Positions 8,313 to 17,358 of a DNA stretch of 64,000 nucleotides are shown piece by piece (position 1 is the first letter of the stretch; every line of letters starts with the position of its first letter). The notes beneath the pieces were generated by a model. That model was not told where the DNA came from, did no database searches, and saw only the letters and a program-made list of their open reading frames with translations. Source of the stretch: an uncultured Bacteroidales bacterium. Its GTDB lineage: Bacteria; Bacteroidota; Bacteroidia; Bacteroidales; Muribaculaceae. A program made the position numbers and the translations under genes. The stretch covers positions 20,892-84,891 of the forward strand of contig UQDU01000005.1 of the NCBI GenBank assembly GCA_900539915.1, in the 5' to 3' direction.

Positions 8313-11084
8313 ATGGAAAATAAAAAGCTGTTTCTGCTTGACGCATTCGCGCTCATATACCGTGCCTACTATGCACTGATACGCGCTCCGCGCATCACCT
8401 CCAAAGGTCTCAACACGTCGGCCATATTCGGTTTCTGCAATACGCTCGACGAAGTGCTCCGCAAGGAGAACCCCACACACATAGCCGTGTGCTTCGACCC
8501 CCCCGGTCCCACCTTCCGCCACGAGATGTATGACCAGTACAAGGCCGGACGTGAGGCGCAGCCCGAGGACATCACCCGTGCCATCCCCTATATCAAGCGC
8601 ATTATCGCGGCCTATAACATCCCGGTCATAGAGGTAGACGGCTATGAGGCCGACGATGTGATAGGCACGCTCAGCCGCATAGCCGAGGCAAAGGGGTATG
8701 ACACCTACATGATGACCCCCGACAAAGACTACGGCCAGCTGGTGACCGACCATGTGTGGATGTACCGCCCGTCGCTCCGCGGCGAGGGATTCGAGATACG
8801 CGGTCCCAAGGAAATCTGCGAACGTTACGGCATCGAGAACCCCCTGCAGGTGATAGACCTCCTGGCTCTGGAGGGCGACGCCTCCGACAATATCCCCGGA
8901 TGTCCAGGCGTGGGCGAAAAAACGGCCCAGAAACTCATTGCCACCTACCATTCGGTGGAAAACATGCTCTCACAGGCCGACGACATCGCCGGAGCCATGG
9001 GGCGCAAAGTGCGTGACAATGCCGAGCAGATACGTTTTTCCAAGGCACTGGCCACCATCAAGACCGATGTGCCGCTCGACATAGACATAGACGCGCTGGT
9101 GCGCGCTCCCGAGGATGCGGACGCGCTCGCAGAGGTGTACAAGGAGCTGGAGTTCCGCACCTTCCTCAAGCGCCTCAGTGACCGCCTGACCACAACGCCG
9201 AAGTCCGAAAAGCCCAAAGAGGGCGACATGGGGTCGCTGTTTGACGTGGACGGTTCAGCTGACGCCGCATCGGAAGTGCTCCCTGCCGGCGATACCCTCG
9301 CTGATATTCCCCACCGCTTCACCATGCTTACTGATATGAATCAGGTGGCCGAACTGGTGCAACGCGCCGCCAAGGAGGAGCGCATAGGAGTGGATTTCTA
9401 TTCTCTGGGTGACCAGCCCATGACGGCTCAGTGGCGCGGACTGTCCGTAGCTTTCTCAAGCGGTGACTGCTTCTACATACCTGTCAGCGAAGGAAAGTCC
9501 CGGGCCGAACTGATTAGTGTGCTCGAGCCACTCTTCGGCCAGGGGACGGTGACGGTGGTAAGCCATGACGTGAAGTCAGCCTACCTGCTGCTCAAGCGCG
9601 AGGGCATAGACTGGGGGACGGCCTATTTTGACACTTCGGTCACCCACTATATCCTTGAGCCCGAGACAGGACACCGTCTGTCCAACGTGGCGGCTCGGTA
9701 TCTCAACTATATCACCATAGATTACGCTGACAATGTCCGTTCGTTGCGCCGGAATAAATATATGGCGGAGGATGCTGCATGCGAGCTGTTCTGCGAGGGC
9801 GCGCTGACGGCTCTGCGCCTCTATGAGCCACTCAAAGGGGAAATCATCAGCCGCGACCAGCTCCCTCTGCTCGATGACATAGAGCTGCCACTGATCCGGG
9901 TGCTCGCCGAAATGGAGTGGACCGGCGCACGTATCAATGTCGAGGAGCTTCACGAGCTGTCTCGCCGCTATACCGCCCAGCTCAACGAGATGGAGGAGGA
10001 GGCATACCGCATGGCCGGACACAAATTCAATATAGCCAGCCCCATGCAGGTAGGCGAGATACTGTTCGGGGAGATGAAGATCGATTCGTCGGCCAAGAAG
10101 ACCAAGCGCGGAGCCTACAGCACTACCGAGGAAATCCTGGAGAAATACCGCTATACGGTCCCCTTGGTTGACCTTATACTGAAGATTCGCGCCCTGCGCA
10201 AACTGCTCGTAACGTATATAGACGCGCTGCCACAGCTCGTCAACCCCGTCACCGGAAAAATCCACACGACCTATAACCAGACTGTCACCGCTACCGGGCG
10301 CATATCATCGGCCAACCCCAATCTCCAGAACATCCCCATCCGCTCCGATGACGGACGCGAGATACGCAAGGCATTCATAGCCGACCCGGGATGCCTCTTT
10401 ATGAGCGCGGACTACTCCCAGATAGAGCTGCGCCTGATGGCCGACATGTCGGGCGACCCCGACATGCTCCGCGCATTCAACGACGGCGAGGATATCCACC
10501 GTTCCACTGCTGCCAAGGTCTACTCGGTGCCTATCGACGAGGTCACTGACAACATGCGCCGCAACGCCAAGACTGCCAACTTCGGCATCATCTACGGCAT
10601 ATCGGCCTTCGGCCTGTCGGAGCGGTTAGGCATACCGCGCTCCGAGGCCAAGCAGCTCATTGACGGTTATTTCGCCAGCTATCCCCACATACGTGAATAC
10701 ATCGACAAGCAGATAGAGGGCGCCAAAGACCGCGGATTCGTCACCACCCTCATGGGGCGCAAACGTTACCTGCCCGACATCAATTCGCGCAACTCGGTGG
10801 TGCGTAGCTACGCCGAGCGCAATGCCGTCAACGCTCCCCTGCAGGGGTCGGCTGCCGACATCATCAAGCTGGCCATGATTAATGTCTACCGCCACATCGA
10901 GGAAGCCGGACTCCGCTCGCGCATGATAATGCAGGTCCACGACGAACTCATATTCAACGTAGTCCCCGACGAGCTCCCACGCCTCCAGCAGATAGTCACC
11001 ACCGACATGTCCGACGCCTACCGCGGCCGCGTCCCCCTTGAAGTCTCCTGCGGCGTAGGCACCAACTGGCTCGAAGCCCACTGA
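8313..11084 (+). CDS. polA: DNA polymerase I
   Basis: This is the repair and Okazaki-fragment-processing polymerase (923 aa). The 5' nuclease domain (about residues 1-290) shows the FEN motifs: LLDAFALIYRAY, DGYEADDVIGT, TPDKDYGQLV and GDASDNIPGCPGVG. The polymerase domain shows motif A DYSQIELR (Asp700), motif B RRNAKTANFGIIYG (Lys753) and motif C VHDE (Asp877-Glu878). In between, the 3'-5' exonuclease fold is present but looks inactive: the expected DTE triad of ExoI reads D361-F-Y363, and the ExoII Asp is apparently replaced by Ala (HDVKSAY), while an ExoIII-like YMAED is kept. Proofreading is therefore probably lost, as in Taq and Bacillus Pol I. The start codon is immediately downstream of a promoter box. 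Confidence 0.97.
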   Translation: MENKKLFLLDAFALIYRAYYALIRAPRITSKGLNTSAIFGFCNTLDEVLRKENPTHIAVCFDPPGPTFRHEMYDQYKAGREAQPEDITRAIPYIKRIIAAYNIPVIEVDGYEADDVIGTLSRIAEAKGYDTYMMTPDKDYGQLVTDHVWMYRPSLRGEGFEIRGPKEICERYGIENPLQVIDLLALEGDASDNIPGCPGVGEKTAQKLIATYHSVENMLSQADDIAGAMGRKVRDNAEQIRFSKALATIKTDVPLDIDIDALVRAPEDADALAEVYKELEFRTFLKRLSDRLTTTPKSEKPKEGDMGSLFDVDGSADAASEVLPAGDTLADIPHRFTMLTDMNQVAELVQRAAKEERIGVDFYSLGDQPMTAQWRGLSVAFSSGDCFYIPVSEGKSRAELISVLEPLFGQGTVTVVSHDVKSAYLLLKREGIDWGTAYFDTSVTHYILEPETGHRLSNVAARYLNYITIDYADNVRSLRRNKYMAEDAACELFCEGALTALRLYEPLKGEIISRDQLPLLDDIELPLIRVLAEMEWTGARINVEELHELSRRYTAQLNEMEEEAYRMAGHKFNIASPMQVGEILFGEMKIDSSAKKTKRGAYSTTEEILEKYRYTVPLVDLILKIRALRKLLVTYIDALPQLVNPVTGKIHTTYNQTVTATGRISSANPNLQNIPIRSDDGREIRKAFIADPGCLFMSADYSQIELRLMADMSGDPDMLRAFNDGEDIHRSTAAKVYSVPIDEVTDNMRRNAKTANFGIIYGISAFGLSERLGIPRSEAKQLIDGYFASYPHIREYIDKQIEGAKDRGFVTTLMGRKRYLPDINSRNSVVRSYAERNAVNAPLQGSAADIIKLAMINVYRHIEEAGLRSRMIMQVHDELIFNVVPDELPRLQQIVTTDMSDAYRGRVPLEVSCGVGTNWLEAH

Positions 11085-11144
11085 TCCCCCTCGGAGCCAC
11101 CTCCCGATGTCCCTGACGTAGGCAATTGCACACATCGTAGTAGG

Positions 11145-11219
11145 GACATGCCATGGCATGTCTGCTGACGCAACACCTCTCATTAGCACGGCTTTAGGGG
11201 ACATGCCATGGCATGTCCC
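11145..11219. repeat. Paired palindromic repeat after polA
   Basis: Two exact copies of the 18-bp palindrome GACATGCCATGGCATGTC (11145-11162 and 11200-11217) stand 55 bp apart. The spacer (TGCTGACGCAACACC, then CATTAGCACGGCTTTAGG) recurs at 34087-34123 and, diverged, at 62439-62474. The left flank (CACACATCGTAGTAGG) also recurs before 34069. The layout resembles a REPIN, that is, two REP-type palindromes as one mobile unit. Confidence 0.85.
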
Positions 11220-11634
11220 AATGCTGTTTAATTAAGCGTATAATGGATGTATGTGCTCGTGGGGCGAAACCTCTCCGAGGTTTATATGGATGGGGGGGCT
11301 TTACCCCATGTACGTCGCTACGCGCCGTGCATGGGGCTACGCACGGCTGGCACGTCTCCGACGTGCCCCTACCCATGCAACACGCTGATACACCGCAAGT
11401 TGTAGGGACACGCCATGGCATGTCGCCGAACGCATGTACCAGCGGCGCGGCCATCTGTGCGTGTGTATCCCTTTGTGTAACAAGCCATGGCATGTCTGCT
11501 GACGCACCTCCCTCATTAGCATGTCTGCTGACGCAACACTCTCATTAGCATTGCTTTAGGCGACATGCCATGGCATGTCCCTACTACATATGAACGCCAT
11601 TCGAGCATTTACGCTTGCTTAATTAAACAGCATT
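11220..11634 (+). repeat. 415-bp inverted-repeat-bounded element, copy C
   Basis: The ends are perfect 18-bp inverted repeats: AATGCTGTTTAATTAAGC (11220-11237) and GCTTAATTAAACAGCATT (11617-11634). The left inner sequence (GTATAATGGATGT) matches the 86-bp copies. The interior is longer and holds three hairpins: 11267-11283 and 11349-11367 (both with loop TCC), and CCCCATG/CATGGGG (11304-11310 with 11330-11336). It also holds further palindromes: an imperfect one at 11407-11424, a half at 11484-11496 and an exact one at 11562-11579. There is a 29-bp tandem duplication at 11492-11520 and 11521-11549. No transposase is present. The right flank (GTGGCATGTCCCTAC) is shared with copies B and D. Confidence 0.8.
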
Positions 11635-11963
11635 GTGGCATGTCCCTACTGCATAGGAACCCCAGTCAAGCATTAAAGACTGCTTAAGTTAGTGACATTG
11701 AGCCACAGCACGATGACCTCCCATTGAGCCCTTATTTTGGTGCCATTTTCGGCTTAAAATGTCGTGAGCACAGTGGGTTGTGAGTCAATATGTGTAAACC
11801 TCTGATATGCAGTGATAAATGAAGCCAAGATTTCTAAAACATAGGCAAGTTTGGGCCTGAAGTCTTTCAAAACATAGGCAAGATGTGTCATTGACGGCTT
11901 GATGTCGGCAGCATTGCGCCACCGGCTATCGGAGGCGGTCAGAGTGTGACAGCAGCTCGAAAA
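11635..11963. other. Intergenic region with repeat flank and a 14-bp direct repeat
   Basis: The first about 65 bp (to about 11700) match the flank of the elements at 34231-34290 and, inverted, 63900-63966 (CCCCAGTCAAGCATT, then TGCTTAAGTTAGTG). Further on, the 14-mer AAAACATAGGCAAG occurs twice, at 11836-11849 and 11869-11882 (33-bp spacing). No gene was recognised. The rest looks like non-coding or decayed sequence. Confidence 0.5.
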
Positions 11964-12140
11964 TCAGGGATGACAGGATTGCGTTGATGCGGTCAGGATA
12001 AAGTGGTTGTCATGGAAACTGAACTCATCTTCATAGGCCTGTCCGAACGGATAGTGCGAATTGACGGTTCCGGCATTGCATTCAGGACGTCTTTTGTCAA
12101 ATGTGACTTTTACAATGTACTTGTTGGTGCGGTTTCCCAT
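11964..12140 (-). CDS. Possible small protein downstream of mfd (58 aa)
   Basis: An ATG-started frame begins 29 bp after the mfd stop on the same strand and reads MGNRTNKYIVKVTFDKRR at its start. Composition is balanced and protein-like (a beta-strand-like YIVKVTFDK, then a polar, aromatic-containing segment), unlike the low-complexity frames in the neighbouring repeats. I recognise no family. It could be a genuine small gene, or the remnant of a larger one cut by the repeat-rich region. There is no promoter of its own, so expression would depend on read-through from mfd past a CCGGCATG/CATGCCGG hairpin at 12160-12177. Confidence 0.35.
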   Translation of the reverse strand: MGNRTNKYIVKVTFDKRRPECNAGTVNSHYPFGQAYEDEFSFHDNHFILTASTQSCHP

Positions 12141-12168
12141 TGCATTTTATAACTGTTGGCCGGCATGC

Positions 12169-15100
12169 TCATGCCGGAGTCAGGGAGAGGATGGTGTCGA
12201 GGAGGTGTGTGGCTGTCTCGGTGTTGGGGACGTCGGCTATGGCGAAGCTGCGGCGGCCGTTGGTCTCGCGGATGCGCACACGCCGGGGGTTCTGCTGGAG
12301 AAACTGGATGAGGCGGCCAAACATTGGGGACTCGTAGTAGGCGCGGTTGTCGTCGCCTACGAAGTAGACAAACATCGTGCCCTGCTTGAGCACCACCTTC
12401 TCTATGCCGAGGCGGCGGGCCATGCGGCGCAGCCGGGGGATGCGCAGAAGTTCTTCGGTCTCGTAGGGGATTTTGCCGAAGCGGTCGATGAGGCGCATGC
12501 GGTAGGCCTGGAGGTCGGTCTCGCGCTCGATGCTGTCAAGCTCCTGGTAGAGGCTGATGCGTTCGCTCTCCTGGGGCACGTAGGAGGCCGGGAGAAGCAG
12601 CTCCATGTCGCTTTCGATGACGCAGTCGGCCACGTACTCTATCTCCTTGCCTTCGGAAGCATCCTCCTGCTCGAGGTCGCTGAACTCCTCGTTGCGCAGC
12701 TCGGTGACAGCTTCTTTCAGTATCTTCTGGTAGGTCTCGTAGCCGAGGTCGGCAATGAAGCCGCTCTGCTCCGCTCCAAGGAGGTTGCCGGCTCCGCGTA
12801 TGTCGAGGTCCTGCATGGCTATGTGGATTCCGGCTCCGAGGTCGCTGAAACTTTCTATGGCCTGCAGACGGCGTCGGGCGTCGGGTGTGAGCGGATTGCC
12901 CGGGGGCACCATCAGATAGCAGAACGCCTTGCGTGACGAGCGTCCGACGCGGCCACGGAGCTGATGCAGCTCGCTGAGGCCGAAATTCTGGGCGTTGTTG
13001 ATCATGATGGTATTGACGTTTGGCATGTCTATGCCGCTCTCTATGATGGTTGTGGCGATGAGCACGTCATAGTCGTGGTTGGCGAAATCTATGATGGCCT
13101 TCTCCAGCTTCTCCGGGGGCATCTGGCCGTGGGCCACGAGTGTACGAGCGTCGGGGACGAGGCGTTTGACCATCTCCTCAAGCTGATACAGCCCCTCGAT
13201 GCGGTTGTTGACGAGGAATACCTGTCCGTTACGGGCAAGCTCGAAATTGACAGCTTCCGACACGATGTCGTCGCTGAGCGAGTTGACCGACGTCAGTATA
13301 GGGTAGCGGTTGGCCGGGGGTGTGGTTATGGCCGAGAGGTCACGCGCACCCATCAGCGAGAACTGCAGTGTGCGCGGTATAGGTGTGGCGCTCATGGTCA
13401 GGGTGTCGACATTGACCTTCATCTGCTTGAGTTTCTCCTTGACAGCCACGCCGAATTTCTGCTCCTCGTCGATGACGAGCAATCCGAGGTCCTTGAACTT
13501 GACCGACTTTCCTATGAGCTTGTGGGTGCCGATGATGATGTCAATCTTGCCGGCCTCGAGGGCTGCAAGGATTTCCTTGACCTGCTTGGGGGTGCGTGCG
13601 CGCGACAGGTAGTCCACCCTGACCGGGAACTCTTTCAGACGCTCCTTGAATGTGTTGTAGTGCTGGTAGGCCAGTACGGTAGTCGGGACGAGTACCGCGG
13701 TCTGCTTGCCGTCGGTGGCGGCTTTGAAAGCGGCGCGTATGGCTATTTCAGTCTTGCCGAAACCTACGTCGCCGCATATGAGGCGGTCCATGGGGCGCGG
13801 ACGCTCCATGTCGGCCTTGACGGCCTGTGTGGCGGTGAGCTGGTCGGGCGTGTCCTCGTAGATAAACGAAGCCTCAAGCTCCTGCTGCAGGTAGCTGTCA
13901 GGCGAAAAGGCATATCCGGCCTCGTCACGCCGGGCGGCATAGAGCTTGATGAGGTCACGGGCTATGTCCTTGAGGCGCGACTTGGTGCGCTCCTTCATCT
14001 TGTTCCACGCGCCTGAGCCGAGTTTGTTGACCTTGGGTGGCACCCCCTCCTTGCCGCGGTATTTGGCGAGCTTGTGGAGGGCGTGGATGCTCACGAAGAT
14101 TATGTCGTCGTTGGCATAGACGAGTTTGATCATCTCCTGTGTGCGCCCGTTGACATTTGTGCGGAGCAGCCCGGCGAATTTGCCCACACCATGGTCGACA
14201 TGCACTATGTAATCGCCCACCTCTATCTGTCCCAGCTCCTTGAGCGACAGGGCCAGTTTGCCCGAGCGTGCACGGTCGCTCTTGAGATTGTATTTGTGGA
14301 AACGGTCAAAAATCTGATGGTCGGTAAAGACGCACTTGTGGGTAGCGGCATCGCTGAAGCCAAGGTGGAGCGTAGGTATGACGGGTATGAATGTGATGCC
14401 GCTGTCGCCACGGTCAGCGAAGATGGCGCGGAGGCGTTCGATCTGCTTCTCGCTGTCTGATAATATATATATGGTGTAGCCATCGGCGAGCAGACGTGAA
14501 AACGAGTCGCTGATGAGGTCGAAATTCTTGTGATACAGAGCCTGGGGAGAGCACTGGAAGTCAATGGAGGCGGTGCACTCCTTGTCGGCGACATCGCCGG
14601 CGGTGAAGCGTATCTGCTTCATGGCCTCGAGGGCGGCAGCCGCGCGGTCGGCATCGACCACCTGGCTCATAGCTGACGAATCGCCCTCCTCGGCTATCAT
14701 GGCGCTCGTGCTGAATTTTTCCTCGGATATGGCCCGGATACGGCCCACGGTGTAGTCGGCATCGCGCAGAGCCACGATGGTATTGTCGCCGACAAATTCC
14801 ATCAGCGACATGCCGCTTTCGCTCTGTGCGTCGAGAGCCGAAGTGATGGATACTTCGTCAAGTTTCTGCTCGCTGAGCTGCGTCTCCACATTGAATGTGC
14901 GTATCGAGTCAATGTCGTCGCCGAAGAAGTCCAGACGGTAGGGCAGCTCGTTGCTGTAGCCGAAGATGTCGAGGATAGAGCCGCGCACAGCCCATTGCCC
15001 CGGTTCATACACATAGTCCACCTCCTTGAATCCGTTGTCGCGCAGCCATTTCTGTGTCTCCGTCAGGTCGGCAGGAGTGCGAGTGGAGAGCACTATGGTG

Positions 15101-15522
15101 TGGCCGCTGACATCCTTGGCCGATGCCACCTTCTCGGCAAGAGCCTCGGGGTACGTGACCACATAGCGCAGACCGTCAGATGCCATCCAGCGGCTCAGGG
15201 TCTCCGTGCGCAGGATGCGCGACGGGCCGTCAAGCTGGCCGTATTTTATGTCACGCTTGTACGACGACGGAAAATACATCACCGCCTCCTCGCCCATGAG
15301 GCGTGTGAGGTCATGGTAGATGTATCCGGCATCATCGGGCGAGTCGCCCACGATAATCATGGTGCCGCACGAGGCGTCAAGGGATGCGAAAAGCATGGCA
15401 GGTGATGAACCTGCCATGTTATATAGGCCTAATCGGCGGCATTTGCTGTCAGATAGCGCACGAGTGATGGCCTTGCGTCGTGCCGGGGTGAGGAAGGCCG
15501 CGCTTAGTTGGGGGAGGGTCAA
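12169..15522 (-). CDS. mfd: Transcription-repair coupling factor
   Basis: Mfd removes RNA polymerase stalled at DNA lesions and recruits UvrA. At 1117 aa it has full family length. Visible parts are an N-terminal UvrB-like region, the RNAP-interacting CarD-like domain near residues 430-480 (EVGDYIVHVDHGVGKFAGL), and a RecG-like translocase with Walker A GDVGFGKTE (about residues 584-592), the DEEQ box and TMSATPIPRTL. The C-terminal TRCF domain follows. No ATG exists before residue 37; the natural N-terminus requires the TTG at 15522, which follows the upstream protease stop by only 4 bp. This suggests translational coupling with a weak start. The alternative ATG at residue 37 would delete part of the first domain. 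Confidence 0.95.
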   Translation of the reverse strand: MTLPQLSAAFLTPARRKAITRALSDSKCRRLGLYNMAGSSPAMLFASLDASCGTMIIVGDSPDDAGYIYHDLTRLMGEEAVMYFPSSYKRDIKYGQLDGPSRILRTETLSRWMASDGLRYVVTYPEALAEKVASAKDVSGHTIVLSTRTPADLTETQKWLRDNGFKEVDYVYEPGQWAVRGSILDIFGYSNELPYRLDFFGDDIDSIRTFNVETQLSEQKLDEVSITSALDAQSESGMSLMEFVGDNTIVALRDADYTVGRIRAISEEKFSTSAMIAEEGDSSAMSQVVDADRAAAALEAMKQIRFTAGDVADKECTASIDFQCSPQALYHKNFDLISDSFSRLLADGYTIYILSDSEKQIERLRAIFADRGDSGITFIPVIPTLHLGFSDAATHKCVFTDHQIFDRFHKYNLKSDRARSGKLALSLKELGQIEVGDYIVHVDHGVGKFAGLLRTNVNGRTQEMIKLVYANDDIIFVSIHALHKLAKYRGKEGVPPKVNKLGSGAWNKMKERTKSRLKDIARDLIKLYAARRDEAGYAFSPDSYLQQELEASFIYEDTPDQLTATQAVKADMERPRPMDRLICGDVGFGKTEIAIRAAFKAATDGKQTAVLVPTTVLAYQHYNTFKERLKEFPVRVDYLSRARTPKQVKEILAALEAGKIDIIIGTHKLIGKSVKFKDLGLLVIDEEQKFGVAVKEKLKQMKVNVDTLTMSATPIPRTLQFSLMGARDLSAITTPPANRYPILTSVNSLSDDIVSEAVNFELARNGQVFLVNNRIEGLYQLEEMVKRLVPDARTLVAHGQMPPEKLEKAIIDFANHDYDVLIATTIIESGIDMPNVNTIMINNAQNFGLSELHQLRGRVGRSSRKAFCYLMVPPGNPLTPDARRRLQAIESFSDLGAGIHIAMQDLDIRGAGNLLGAEQSGFIADLGYETYQKILKEAVTELRNEEFSDLEQEDASEGKEIEYVADCVIESDMELLLPASYVPQESERISLYQELDSIERETDLQAYRMRLIDRFGKIPYETEELLRIPRLRRMARRLGIEKVVLKQGTMFVYFVGDDNRAYYESPMFGRLIQFLQQNPRRVRIRETNGRRSFAIADVPNTETATHLLDTILSLTPA

Positions 15523-15526
15523 GGCG

Positions 15527-17188
15527 TTATTTCTTTTTTGCCGGACGCAGGATTTCGGAGTAGCGGCCGGGAGTATTCAGAACTGTGGCCGCGCTGTCGA
15601 GGCATTCGTCAAAGCGGAGGGCGTTTTCGATCTGGCCGGGGCGCAGATAATAGCGCGAGACGATCTCGTTGCTCAGAAGGCGTTCGATGTCGGGACGCGC
15701 CGTGTTGAAGTCGTGGTCAGGGTCATGCTTGAGCATGGTGGCGAGGACGTCGATTTGTGCGCTGACCGAGTCGGTCATGTAACCCTCGTGTTTGGCTCCC
15801 TCGCGCAGATTGTCAATCATCTTGTCGAGGACACGGTCATAGTTGATGGTGGAGGGGTTGACAAACGAGCGGAAATCCTCAAATATGTCGTCGGTGATGA
15901 CAAACTTGGCTGCCGGGGCTATGGAGTCATGTGTGGCTGCGAACCGGGTGGCGTAGTCCATAATCTTGAAGTTCTCCACCACATTGTAGGTCATGCGGTT
16001 AGGGGTGCCGTACTTGACCTTGATGTCGGGGGTGATGCCGCCGCCGTCACGCACCTCGCGTCCGTTGGCAGTGCTAAACACATTGGTCAGGCTGTCAGGA
16101 ATGCGTGACACCGAACCGTCGGGGTTGCGGTGGCTGTAGTCTATGGCTTGTACCAGACGGCCACTGGGGAGGAAATATTTGGCGATGGTCACCTTGAGCA
16201 TGCCCTCGTAGGGGAGGGGACGCGATGTCTGTACAAGCCCCTTGCCAAAAGAACGCTGGCCTATGACCACCGCGCGGTCAAGGTCCTGGAGGGCGCCGCT
16301 GACAATCTCACTTGATGAGGCGGTGCCGCCGTCGACGAGTATCGCCAGGGGTATCTTCGTGTCGATGGGCGCGGATGTGGTTTTGTAGACCTTCTCGTTG
16401 GTCAGCTCGCGGCCTCGCTGGCGCAGCACTTCGGTGCCTTTGGGCACGAAATAGCTGACAATCTTCACGGCGGCTTCAAGCAGTCCGCCTCCGTTGCCTC
16501 GCAGGTCCAGCACTATGGACTTCACCCTGGGGTCGGCCTTGAGTTTGAGGAGGGCGTCCTTGACCTCTGCGGCTGACTTATCAGTGAAAGATGTCAGGAC
16601 TATATAGCCGATGTCATCGCGGACCACTCCGTAGAATGGCACCGACGGCTCCTGAATCTTGCGGCGTGTGATGTCGACCGATATTATGGAGTCGGTCACA
16701 TAGGGGCGGCAGACGGATACCTTGACTACCGTGCCCGCGCTGCCCTTTAGACGGGTAGAGGCCTTCTCGGTGGTCCAGCCCTTCACGCTGTCGCCGTCGA
16801 TGGTCAGGATTCGGTCACCCGAACGGAGTCCGGCCTGAAACGCCGGACTGCCCACGAGCGGCTCCGAGATGTACACATTGCCGTCGCGCTGCATGATCAT
16901 GGAGCCGATGCCGGCATATTCGCCAGTGGTCATGCGCTTGAACGCATCCTGTTTGTCCTGGGGGATATACTCGGTGTAGGGGTCGATGTCGTCAAGCATG
17001 GCATCTATCGCCGTGGTGATGGACTTCGAGGCGTCTATGGTGTCGACATAAAATGTCTGCAATTCCTTGTAGAGCGAGTTGAAGATGTCGAGATTGCGTG
17101 ATATTTCGGCCTTGTTGTTGCGTGTGGCAGCCCCTGCTATCAGCGACAGGGCCACGATGGCCGCGGCAAATGTGAGAATTTTCTTCAT
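15527..17188 (-). CDS. C-terminal processing protease, S41 family, with PDZ domain
   Basis: This is a periplasmic or membrane-tethered serine protease of the CtpA/Prc family (553 aa). It has an N-terminal hydrophobic signal/anchor (about residues 4-20). A PDZ domain (about 85-165) contains GSPAFQAGLRSGDRI. The protease core follows, with GGTASSSEI (predicted catalytic Ser291) and FGKGLVQ (Lys316, 25 residues later; Gln320), the usual Ser-Lys(-Gln) arrangement. These enzymes trim or degrade periplasmic proteins from their C-termini. The gene is followed by mfd after 4 bp, so the two form an operon although their jobs are not obviously related. A TACCTTTG promoter box lies about 40 bp upstream of the ATG. 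Confidence 0.93.
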   Translation of the reverse strand: MKKILTFAAAIVALSLIAGAATRNNKAEISRNLDIFNSLYKELQTFYVDTIDASKSITTAIDAMLDDIDPYTEYIPQDKQDAFKRMTTGEYAGIGSMIMQRDGNVYISEPLVGSPAFQAGLRSGDRILTIDGDSVKGWTTEKASTRLKGSAGTVVKVSVCRPYVTDSIISVDITRRKIQEPSVPFYGVVRDDIGYIVLTSFTDKSAAEVKDALLKLKADPRVKSIVLDLRGNGGGLLEAAVKIVSYFVPKGTEVLRQRGRELTNEKVYKTTSAPIDTKIPLAILVDGGTASSSEIVSGALQDLDRAVVIGQRSFGKGLVQTSRPLPYEGMLKVTIAKYFLPSGRLVQAIDYSHRNPDGSVSRIPDSLTNVFSTANGREVRDGGGITPDIKVKYGTPNRMTYNVVENFKIMDYATRFAATHDSIAPAAKFVITDDIFEDFRSFVNPSTINYDRVLDKMIDNLREGAKHEGYMTDSVSAQIDVLATMLKHDPDHDFNTARPDIERLLSNEIVSRYYLRPGQIENALRFDECLDSAATVLNTPGRYSEILRPAKKK

Positions 17189-17227
17189 CTATTCCGTTGG
17201 GTTCTTGTGCTGTTATATTATAATGTG

Positions 17228-17235
17228 CAAAGGTA
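17228..17235 (-). promoter_or_regulatory. Promoter -7 box for protease-mfd operon
   Basis: On the minus strand this reads TACCTTTG, a perfect TAnnTTTG match 40 bp before the protease ATG. No clear -33 TTTG was found. Confidence 0.5.
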
Positions 17236-17345
17236 ACTATTTTCAAGCTATGGCAGTGCGGGTTTAAGCATATTTCAGTTTTATGATTATATGTTAAACG
17301 ATTGAAGAGCCCATATGTATCACTGAAGTAGAGTGATTTTTTTGC

Positions 17346-17353
17346 TAACTTTG
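17346..17353 (+). promoter_or_regulatory. Promoter -7 box for the NSS transporter
   Basis: TAACTTTG ends 6 bp before the A of the transporter ATG, the same spacing as at polA. This predicts a leaderless or near-leaderless transcript. Confidence 0.5.
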
Positions 17354-17358
17354 CAGCC

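Noticed and set aside
11194..11548. Open frames on both strands (99 and 111 aa) between polA and mfd
   Set aside because: They lie inside the repeat element, their residues follow its hairpins and palindromes, and the composition (Cys/His/Met-rich) is not protein-like.
11492..11549. CRISPR-like direct repeats
   Set aside because: The two 29-bp units are directly adjacent with no spacers and derive from the palindrome-pair spacer; no cas genes nearby.
12964..14016. 350-aa plus-strand frame
   Set aside because: Antisense shadow of mfd with the same biased composition.
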